Assembly (NCBI RefSeq): GCF_014805685.1
Contig: NC_060886.1
Span: forward strand, 12,358,608 to 12,422,607
Source: Silurus meridionalis
Taxonomy: Eukaryota; Chordata; Actinopteri; Siluriformes; Siluridae
Reading direction: 5' to 3'
Length of the DNA stretch: 64,000 nucleotides
A program made the position numbers and the translations under genes. Of the stretch, positions 48,101 to 59,797 are shown piece by piece. Below the pieces are notes generated by a model. The model did no database searches. It was not told where the DNA came from and saw nothing but the letters and a program-made list of their open reading frames with translations. How positions within the stretch are numbered: the first letter of the stretch is position 1; each line of letters opens with the position of its first letter.

Positions 48101-51100
48101 ATCAGAGAATATTTGTATTCGATGTAAAATGCGATGTAGAAATGCTTTCTATACATATATTTATTATGTCTGTGAGGCAAGTATTCACTGAGATTTAAGT
48201 TGTTTTATTTGTGTGTCTGTGAAGAGAGATGACAAAGACAGCAGAAACAAAAGCACAGCGTTTTGTTGTTATTATGAGTGTGTACGAATAAAAGTAGACC
48301 CTCTAAAGATTCAAATGATGATTGCTCTTATCTATACAATCAAAAAAGTCTAAAGAATATAGTAGAAAATAGTTTTGGCATTACCTGATCATCATCATCT
48401 TTTATCTGCTTGTGTTCTATATTGTGGTTGTTCAGCCTGGACACATGCACACTGGTTTTATTAATGTGCAATTAATGTTCATTTCTATTTGACCATTTTT
48501 TTTCAAAATATAAATAAATAAATATAAAAAACACGGCGGCGCGTTTGTAGACCTCGGAGGGTAAATTGTCGGATTTGTGCTTCATGGTGGATTTTGGTGC
48601 TGATTTGAGACTTGGTGCATCAGTATGTATAACAAATGTTTACTGATTAAATTTTTTTTTTCCTGTTGAGTTTATTTGTTTATCATATCTAAATAAAGAA
48701 CGAACGTCGTTAATAAACGTGTGTTGTGCTAAAGCTTTTAGTTTCGCCTCTTTTATATTTATATATTTTTTTATATTTTGAATAAAAATGGTCAAATAGA
48801 AATGCGTGCTGCATTAATCGCGCGTTAATAAATAATATGGTGCCGTCAAAATTAATTTGCATTTTGACACAATATAAAACAAAAGCAGAGAAAAGATAAT
48901 GATGATCAGGAATGTCTCTGTTCTGAGTCAGGTTTACATCACTGACTCCCTCTGTCTCATCCACGTTAACCCCATACTTCTTATTGCTTTCTGTCTTGCT
49001 CACGGTTTGCTTCGTGAACTAGTCAACATCTGTGGTGTGTAAGAGCCAGGAAATGATACACCACTGAATTGAAAAAGCTGCTCAATGACAGGAAACAGGT
49101 TGATGGGCTGAAACGGTGCGAGAAGACAAAATATTGACGTTTCACCAAATCGCAAATAAACTAAAGTAATGAGCCTGTTTTGAAAATGTAAATATTAGAA
49201 GTACAGATATTTGTGTAAAAGCTTAATAAGTGAATAATAGTTGTCCGAAAAATAAATAGTAAAGTAGAATACTGATACAAAAGAAAAGCTACTTAAGTAC
49301 AGTATCAAAGTATTTGTACTTCATTACTTCCCACCTCTGGTTTTGGGACAATGTTCAATGAATTGAATTGAACAACTGATTGATCTTTTTCTAAACAAAA
49401 ACTCATTCTCAAAACTATTAATGGTTTGTTGTTAGCCTTGTAAACCTACATGCATTTCTGTATGAATTTTGGCAATGAAATATGCTTCAGCAAACTAAAC
49501 CAGGTTGAATCAGAGCGCTCTTTTTTATTTTCCCCGCCTGATAACCCATGGACGGGTCTTCTTGGTTCCACGCTTCAACGTCACTTCCGTTTCCCCTCCC
49601 CTCACTTCCTAGAGTGGGTATTTATTTGAGGTAAGCGCTGGACGCGCAGGAGTCAGCTCATCCCGGGACACTCATGAGGAATAATAGAGTATCGGAAGCG
49701 CATTTCGCTCCAGATTTTACACAACCTAAGAGGGAGAAAGTCGCGCTCCGGGCTCACTCTTCTTGCTCTATTCTTTTTTTCTCCAGGTGTTTCAGGAGCC
49801 CAAGAACGACAGCGAATGTCTGAGCAACATAAAGGAGTTTTTGAAAGGTTGCGCCGCGTTTCGGGTCGAGGTGAGTTGATTTAGATTTTCATTTGTGCAA
49901 CAATAACAGCCACATATCAGGATTGTCAGATTTGAGATGGTGTAACGGCAAACGTTATGAATAGCAGCATGTTACTGTAGAAAAAAAAACAAACAATTAA
50001 CAAAGGAGTCTGGAGGTCGGAGGCTGACAGTAGGAGGCACAGCCATAAGCTGAGCGCCAAAGACATGGCTTTGTTGCTCTAAAGATTCAGTATGTATGTA
50101 ATTTAATTCTGTCAAATAGTTAAAATATTGTGCATTTGGTCTTTACAATACTGATGATGCTACTGTGGATCGTTCTAAGGTTGATATCATGTAGATATTT
50201 CATCTGCTTTGTGCTCACTGAGATCCTATGTTTCAAATGTTCTCATATCAGTTACAAAAAATGTTACTCATCTCAGCCTTCACAACACAAATTGCTCACT
50301 GGGTGATCACTGTTTCATAAAACCACATTCAATCATTTTGCATCATGCTAATCAATTTTACCTGCATGCATATTTCAGCAATAAATCACTAAACACTGCC
50401 CAGAATCAGGCAAAAACAACAACAACAACGCTCTACATTGCTGCAGTTTTTACTCTGGAAGACATCCATTGTTTCATTTGGTATAATGAATTCTAGTTAA
50501 ATGTCTGCCAGGTGAAACTGTTGTTTGTGGGATATATGTGCCTATATATTTCATTAAGCCAGAGTACAAAGGGCCAGATTGCATCGTGCTGAATTATGCG
50601 CATTTATTACAGAGCCAGATGGGTTCCGATGTAGCCTATATACTTGAGTGTGTGTGTTGAAAGAAGATGGGGTTTAGTCCATCACTGCCTCATCTCTTAA
50701 CTGTGTAATGACCGAAAAATAGCAGTGTAAATGTTTAATGACACTATTTTTGGCTTGCTTTCAAATTGCTCCTTGAGGAGCACATGTTTTACAATTTGGC
50801 CACAAATCAAGATGCAACCAAATTTTCAATGTTTATCATTTATTTCTTTGGTGAGTACCTGGTGCATTTTTAAACATGCACTATGCAGGATACGGGAGGA
50901 TTCTCAAATGCATGTTGAGTGCTGACAAGTTGCAGTGTCCTGGCATTGCATAAGGGCAGCTGGGCCATGTATACACAAGCCCCTCTTTGTCCATGTTGAA
51001 CGCTGTTTTTGAGAATCTAGTGTGTTCGGCTCTGCATCATTGCTGTCGTGTGTTTTGGGGAAAAAAAAACTCATCTTCTGTTTTCATACCTTGCTAGGTT

Positions 51101-54100
51101 GTTTGCTATACTCCAGATTTGTCTGAGTGTATATGTAGCATTAATCACACATTATAATCAAATGAACCAAATAGTTTGTACGGTGGGGCTGTCGGACAAT
51201 TTGGACAATTCTACATACTTGCTGGTCACTTCAACCTCTCTTTGATTATATTGCGATGTGTGTTGACGTTTTTTGTTTTTAATGCTTTATTAAACAAAGT
51301 ACATTATCTTGTAGGGTTGTCTAAACATCAGTGCGACTATCAGACAATGTAAGATTTGTATAGATTTGGCATCATTTCCAGAAAACAAACTGTTTTTGAG
51401 TTTGGAATTGATCTGAACAAGGTCAAGACTTCAGCAAGGTCAAAAGTCTGATTGGGCTACACTGTTTAGGAATCCAGACATCCATTGTAAGAAAAGTTCC
51501 TCTTGTTCTTTTTCCTCATCTGTTTGTATGATAAATACTTTACATTACTTTCCTTTTTTTGTTTGTATACATGATGAAGCTTTTTGAGCTAAACCTTTTG
51601 TTTGAATTGACAAACTATTCTTTTAAGATTAGCCTGATACATATCAGAATAAATATACATGTAGCTTTAGTAAGTGAGTAGGGCTGAAGACCAGCTTCCT
51701 TTGTGGAGCTGAAATTGATCTAAATGAACAATTTTGAAATAAGCCTGGTTTATGAAGTTACCTTGCTTTTTGACATAATCAGTTTATTCAACAGAGCATT
51801 AGATGAAGAACACTAGATGAAGAAAAACACATCTTTGTAGGTCTGTGCTTCTGTCCAATTGTAGTAGTTATGTATTAATGCAGTTATACAGTGCATCCGG
51901 AAAGTGTTTTTTTTTTTTTTCCGATTTTGTCATGTTACAGCTTCATTCCAAAAATCCTTTTTTTTTTTTTTTTTAATTCTACAAACAACCCCCCCATAAT
52001 GACAATATGAAAGACGTATTTTTAAAATTTTGCAAACTTATAAAAAAACAAACAAAAAGAAATCACATATACATAAGTATTCACAGCCTCTTGCACTTAT
52101 TACAGCCTGAAGTCTTTGAGTGTGATGCTACAAGCTTGGCAATTTTTGGGCAGGTTCTTCCATTCTTTTGTGCAGAACCTCTCAAGCCCCATCAGGTTGG
52201 ATGATGTGCGTTGGTGCACAGCCACTTTCAGATTTCTCCAGATAATTTTTTATCGAGTTCAAGTCTGGGCTCTGGCCGGGCCACTCAAGCACATTCAGAG
52301 TCTTCCTGTATCCACACTTTTGTTATCTTGGCTGTGTGCTTAGGGTTGTTGTCCTGTTGGAAGATGAACAGTCGCCCCAGTCTGAGGTCCAGAGTGCTCT
52401 GAAGCAGGTTTCTATCAAGGATGTCTTTGTACATTGCTGCATTCATCTTTCGCTCAATCCTGACTAGTCTCCTAGTTCCTGCAGCTGAAAAACATCCCCA
52501 CAGCATGATGCTGCCACCACCATGCTTTACTGTAGGGATGGTATTGACCAGGTGATCAGTGGTGCCTAGTTTCCTCCAGACATGATGCTTTCTGTTCAGG
52601 CCAAAAAGTTCAATCTTTGTTTCTCATGGTCTGGAAAAAGCGGCTTCCATCTGGTCACTATACCATACAGGCCGAATTGGTTGAGTGTTGCAGAGATGGT
52701 TGTTCTTCTGGAAGGTTTTTCTCTCTCTATAGAGAAATGCTGGAGCTTTTTCAGAGTGACCATTGGGTTCTTGGTCACCTCCCTGGCTATGGCCCTTCTC
52801 CTGCAATCGATGTGTTTGGCCAGGTGGCCTTTTCTAGGAAAAGTCCTGGTGGTGAAAAAATTCTCCCATTTAAGGATGATGGAGGCCATTGTGCTCATTG
52901 AAACCTTAAATGCTGCAGAAATTTTTCTGTACCTTGATACAATTGTGTCTTGAAGGTCTACAGACAATTCTTTGGACTTCATGGCTTGGTTTGTGCTCTG
53001 ACATGCACTGTTAACTGTGGGACCTCATATATGTCCAATCAACTGAATTTACCACAGGTGGACTCCAATCAAGTTGTAGAAGCATCTCAAGGATGATCAG
53101 TGGAAACAGGAAGCTCAATTTTGGGTGTCACGACAAAGGCTGTGAATACTTATGTGAATTATTATTATTATTATTTTTTCTTTTTAATTAATTTGCAACA
53201 ACTTCAAACAAACTTCTTTTACATTGTCATTATTGGGTATTGGAATTTTTAAGAAAATAATGAATTAAATACAATCGGAATAAGGCTATAACAAATAAAA
53301 TGTGGAAATACTTTCCGGATGCACTGTGTTTTTAATTTCACAAAGATTGCAAAACATTTAGTCCGCAATACCTCTATGAAATAATTTTTTTTTGTTTGTT
53401 TTAATATGAAACACTGTATTGGTTACCACAGTCAAAAGGGACAAATATAAAATGATTAAAATAGTGATTGTGTTGAAATTGTAGCTGTTTCACAAGGCAT
53501 TGCTTTTCTCAGATGAGATGTGCTCTTTGCTGAAATTATTTACCTCACTTTGCTTATGCTTTTGCCCAAGTTTGGTTCTATCTTTAGGACCAACATTTTA
53601 AAAGTAAATTCAAGGACTAGTCTGACCACAGGAAGTTCATTGCTCTTCATAACTAGATTAGAGGAAAACAATGCATGTACACATCAGAAGATCCTCACAA
53701 TATTAATCAATCAGAGGAGCTTGCAGACATTGGGCTGTATGGTGATTTTACTACCCCTCATAGTCTAGGCATTGCTTTTCACTTCATTAGATAACAGTAC
53801 AGAAGGGCTTACATTAATATTATACGCTAGGAGATTTGATTCCTTATTCCCAGCATTAGAAAGTTAAGCAGAATGATGGATGATGTGGGTAAAGGCAAAA
53901 ATGTAGCTGCACCATCTAGAGTGATCTGACTGAGAACAAGACAACGACTAAACTCTTCATTTCCCATCAAAGCTTGCTGCAAATTAATTTGTTTTGCTCA
54001 ATTACACTTTACAGCTTCCAGAGCCTAAAGGTACGGATTGTAGTTCACCCTGAATTGCTCATCCATTATCCATTTACCCATCCGCTCCTCAATTAATCAA

Positions 54101-57100
54101 TCTTCAGTAATTATTTTTTCTGGGTCCTGGTCACATTGGAGAATATCCACAGAATACACTGTGCTTTAATGTACAATGTTTTTTATTTATTTATATTTTT
54201 TTACTGTTGATCAACAGTTGGGGTTGAATGAGGTTCCCTGGTGGTCTAGTGGTTAGGATGCGGCGCGCTCACCGCTGCGGCCCGGGTTCGATCCCCGGTC
54301 AGGGAACCAACCCCAGCCATTAGGGTTGCACAAGCCAGTGCACTCTCGGTGCCGGTCCCAAGCCCGGATAAATGGGGAGGGTTGCGTTAGGAAGGGCATC
54401 CAGCGTAAAAACATGTGGATGATCCGCTTTTCCCCCTATTGTTATTTTTGTGTAAAAGTCGTCAAAAACATAAAAAAATAACAGTGAATGGCTGGAATAC
54501 ATTTCTGTAAACGAATTGACATTTTTAGCCCTTAACAGTAAAACTTATGTAAATAGGGAACAGGAGAGATGATGTTACCTCACAGCCACAGTCAAACATG
54601 GAGCAGGGAAGGTGGAGACTTAATCCGGGTGTGAGGAATATCGGTCCAACATGGCTACCATTCCATAATTCAGTGCCACACAATTACATCTGGCCTGCGG
54701 CTAATCAGACCCAACTTATCATACAACATACCAATGACCTTAAGTACATGTTCATGCATGTACATGCACTGTTGGCATTATTTAGAGTAAAGAGTCTGCT
54801 GGATTGTTATCTATTGCGGATGGTCTGCTCCGTCACTGGACCTAAATCCTATTGAACTGCTCTGGGATGAACTGGAATGCAGTGTCAGAAAGAAATGCAA
54901 CATTTTACAAATGGCAAGTTTTACAATAGGCATAGCAAAGTATTTTGGCTGAATGTTAAGAGAAACTACCGTAACTGTCTGGATGCCAAGAGTGCTGTTA
55001 TTCATTCTAAGAGATGATTTTTCAAAGAAAATAAAGTTTATAATCTGTACCTTTTTATATGTGTGTGTTTGGTCAAAGTAAACCTCCATACAGACACAAT
55101 TACCTGGTTCATTGCATATAAACAAAAGGAACATGCATGTGTCTTTTTAAAAAAGATAAAAGACTGGGTGTTTGCCACGCAGTGTATGTGTACATGAATA
55201 TATGTAAAAAAAAAAAAAAAAGAATAATAATAAAAAAAAAAATGGATGAATAACACATTATACTCTAGTAGTCTAGATGGGATCATATAAAAAAGCATGT
55301 ATAATGTTTTCTAGATTGTGAAAAGAAATAAATTGTTGAATTTGGAAAATGTTGAAAAGTTGAAAGGCACTATTGTTGACAAGGTGTGGGTCGGAAATAA
55401 ATCTACATTTCTGACCTGCTGGTTAAACATATTGTTTTCTATTAATTTTTTTATAATTATTAAAGGTTATATATGCACAATATAAATGTAGTCTAGATAG
55501 TTTCTGATTCACATCTGTTTTTCTGTCTCTGTAGCCATTTGAAACAAGTGACCTGCTGCAAGGCCAGAACTTAAGTAAAGTTCTTACCACATTGGTGGCT
55601 CTCAACAAAGTAACTGCAGGTGGGTTTCATACATTACTGTAGTCTATGCAAGCAGTGTTCATGAATGTTTAAACTGTTAAAAGTGATTTGTGACATGGCA
55701 AGTTGTTGAGGATGGTTTTAACTTGATGGCTGGTTAACATGCCAGATATCAATATCTATTATGATTAAAACACACAATTTTCCTTTATTTAAATATTTGC
55801 CTCTTCTCATCATCCCTATTAATTATAACATGCCTCTGTACCACTGTTAGAAATGTTGTATGTCATGTTCTACTGACCAGCCTTGGCTATTCTTCGACAT
55901 AATTTTTTTGTTTGCTTGTTCTGAACCAGATATTGGCATTGGCAGTGATTCTGTATGCACCCGTCATTCTACCGCTCATCGCATCAAGTCTTTTGAATCT
56001 CTGGTTTCACAGACCTCACTGAGCCGGTCATCCAAACTTCTCCATAACCAGTTCCGAAGCCTGGTGGGTAGTGGGAGGCTGGATAATGACTCACATTTGT
56101 CAAGTACCAAACTAGCAAATCTGATCATAAAACAAGTTCACAAACAGGCACTTTCTTTGCTTATCCTTTTCTTATTTATCAGTTTTCCCGTTGGCACACC
56201 CAGCCTATATAAAGGTGTTTGAAAGTGCTCTCGATTAATGCAAGTTTGAATCACAATGATACCACAGCCATCTATGGCCGGGAGGCAACAGGGCTATATT
56301 TGGCCATGTTCATGAGTCAGAGATCAGATTTAACTCATACCAATTATCTGTGTCTTTGGGCTCAATTATGTGGAAGAAGGTAGATGGTACTTTCCCTCAA
56401 GTGCCCTCAATTGCCCTGTTACTCAAAATGAGCCGTTGTTTGAAAAACATGTAAGTGGGAGCACATGCTCGTTTTCAATCTCCCTGGTTGGTAGCATGCT
56501 TTTCATTAGTGAAGAGCAAATCATTAGGTAGGACGACTTTCTCTCAGATTTAGAGATATTTTGATATCATTTTTCATTGTGAAGAACTTTCTATTTGTTA
56601 ACTTAAAAAAATATTGTTTAGTGAGAAAAGAGAATATTATACATTGTATAATGACACAAAAAATTTTATTAACTTACCAGCAGCATGTGTGAAGGAGAAT
56701 AGAACCTATAATTATTTTAAATGCATAGGCTTCATAAACAGAATTAAAATGTAAAATTAAATCTTGATACAGATTATAGCCCATACCATATTCCAAAAAC
56801 TGTATGGTTCCTATGTAACTGATTAATAAGTTCTGCTCTGTTGAAATTAACAGCTAATTGATTCTAAAGTGCACTAACAACTTATACTAGATAAATATTT
56901 GTATTTTAAAAGAGCCAGAAGTACCATTTTAGTGTAAGGTTTAGCATGGTCAATTTGTTGTAATTAGCAACGTAGCAGTTACTGCCTGCAACATTTGTCT
57001 GCATTCTGTCATCTTTCTTGTTTTAGGATATGACCGAGAATAGTAACAGCCAGTTGTTGGTGAAAGCTCGCTTCAACTTCCAGCAGACCAATGAGGATGA

Positions 57101-59729
57101 GCTCTCCTTCACCAAGGGTGACCTCATCACAGTCACCCGCACGGAAGAGGGCGGATGGTGGGAGGGCAACCTCAATGGAAAGACTGGCTGGTTTCCAAGC
57201 AACTATGTCAGAGAGGTCAAAGGTTGTGGCAAGTGTTAGTTATGTTAAATAAACATAATTCTGTTGAAAGCAATTATTTTAAACTCTTATTTGTGTTGAT
57301 ACTGTAGGGACTCATATTTGTGTGCAAGTCTGAATTTTTCTTTTTCTTGGTCACAGACAAACAAGTTTCCCCCAAATCTGGAACTCTTAAAAGCCCACCT
57401 AAAGGTTTTGACACCACTGCCCTTAGCAAAACCTACTACAACCTGGTGAGAATTTTTAGCTATTTATTTACAATTCTTTAAATCTTTTTATTTCCATTTT
57501 ACTAGCATTTATAACACAGTGACTAATAAAACTACTATTCATGTTGGTGAAGTAAATTTTGTGAAATGTCATTACTGGCCACTTGTAATGGTGAAGTTTC
57601 AGTTGCCCAAGGGATATGAACATTATGTAAGCTTGTCCTGGTTCTGTCAGACTCCTTTCTTTTCCTTTGACATTTTAATGTTCATTTCTGCTTCTTGTTA
57701 GTCCGGGAGGGGAAAAGGAACAATCTCTATATTAAATATAAGTGCTGAAATAGATTATAAATGGAGCTTCATCAGCGTATGCCCATTTACGTATTCATTC
57801 TGTCCTCTTGAACAAAAGCACATCTCACATCATTTTTGGTTTTTTGATGTAATTACAAGTAAAGCTAAAGACAAATTATCTCTTCAATTGTGAGGAAACC
57901 AGAGTTAAACCCCATTTTTGTAGCTATGCAAACCATGTTCAACATGGTTCTACTACAGCTCATACATTAGCTGTTTGTTGAAAAAACTGATAGTTCGTGA
58001 GAAGCCGCAAGTGGCTCGAAAGTTAGGAGTAACATTTAAAACGGTTTGTACTGATAAATTATATAATGTTTTAAAATGTTTTATTAGTGTTATTCGTTTA
58101 ATGTAGAAAAAAAAAATTTATGACCAGCAATTTTTGTTGAGTTTACGGTACAGTACATGTACAATTCCACAATATGTAGTATCTCACAAAAATTAGATAC
58201 GCCCCTCGCATTGCAGCAAACCGTTTTATTAAATTTTCTCAAGGGACAATACTACAGAAATGAAACTTGGATATATTTGCGAGTAGTTAATGTGCAGATT
58301 GTGCAACATGCAGCCATTATTGTTTAAATAATGTCCTATTCATCATGTTCATGTTTTTGTCTGCTTGACTGGACCATACCAAGTTGTGTATCTTGTATTT
58401 AAACAGTTAAAATGTAGTGCTTTGAGTTCAATTCTCTTATACTGTATACTAAAATGTTTGCTGAAATGTAAGGGGTGTACTCACTTTTGTGACACACACA
58501 CACAGTGGGTACTGAATGTATTTAGACCCCCTTACATATTTCACCCTTTGTTATATCCTAAGATTTTAGACCCTTTGCTCAGTATTTAGTAGAAGCACCC
58601 TTTTGATCTAATACAGCCATGAGTCTTTTTGGGAAAGATGCAAGTTTTTCACACCTGGATTTGGGGGATCCTCTAAATGTTGATGGACAGCCATTTTTAG
58701 GTCTCTCCAGAGATGTTCAGGCTCTGTCAGGGCCATTCAGGGCAAGTCAGGGCTCTGGCTGGGCCATTCAAGAACAGTCATGGAGTTGTCGTGAAGCCAC
58801 TCCTTCATTATTTTAGCTGTGTGCTTAGGGTCATTGTCTTGTTGGAAGGTAAACTTTCGGCCCAGTCTGAGGTCCAGAGCACTCTGGAGAAGATTTTCGT
58901 CCAGGATATCCCTGTACTTGGCCGCATTCATCTTTCCCTCGATTGCAACCAGTCATCCTGTCCCTGCAGCTGAAAAACACCCCCACAGCATGATTCTGCC
59001 ACCACCATGCTTCACTGTTGGGACTGTATTGGACAGGTGATGAGCAGTGCCTGGTTTTCTCCACACATACCGCTTAGAATTAAGGCCAAAAAGTTCTATC
59101 GTGGTCTCATCAGACCAGAGAATCTTATTTCTCACCATCTTGGAGTCCTTCAGGTTTTTTTTCGGGCTTTCATGTGTCTTGCACTGAGGAGAGGCTTCCG
59201 TCGGGCCACTCTGCCATAAAGCCCCGACTTGTGGAGGGCTGCAGTGATGGTTGACTTTCTACAACTTTCTCCCATCTCCCGACTGCATCTCTGGAGCTCA
59301 GCCACAGTGATCTTTGGGTTCGTCTTTACCTCTCTCACCAAGGCTCTTCTACCCCAATAGCTCAGTTTGACCGGACGGCCAGCTCTAGGAAGGGTTCTGG
59401 TCATCCCAAACATCTTCCATTTGAGGATTATGGAGGCCACTATGCTTCTAGGAACCTTAAGTGCAGCAGAAATATTTTTGTAACCTTGGCCAGATCTGTG
59501 CCTTGCCACAATTCTGTCGCTGAGCTCTTCAGGCAGTTTCTTTGACCTCATGATTCTCATTTGCTCTGACATGCATTGTGATCTGTAAGGTCTTATATAG
59601 ACAGGTGTGTGGCTTTCCTAATCAAGTCCAATCAGTATAATCAAACACAGCTGGACTCAAATGAAGGTGTAGAACCATCTCAAGGATGATCAGAAGAAAT
59701 GGCTAGCACCTGAGTTAAATATAGGAGTG

Positions 59730-59797
<68 letters not shown>

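Larger units (their letters stand above)
47597..49339. mobile_element. hAT-type transposon (outer element) in arhgef7 intron 1, with a nested insertion
   Basis: The termini are CAGAGGTGGCAAAAGTAC on the left and GTACTTCATTACTTCCCACC followed by TCTG on the right, which are inverted repeats (CAGAGGTGG/CCACCTCTG). Flanks TTTTTGGG (47589-47596) and GTTTTGGG (49340-49347) agree at 7 of 8 positions, fitting an 8-bp TSD. The middle, from about 47749, is a different element. Confidence 0.7.

Noticed and set aside
54235..54306. Functional tRNA-Glu gene
   Set aside because: U33 is G and the sequence continues directly into a SINE body and tail, so it was called a SINE head rather than a working tRNA gene.
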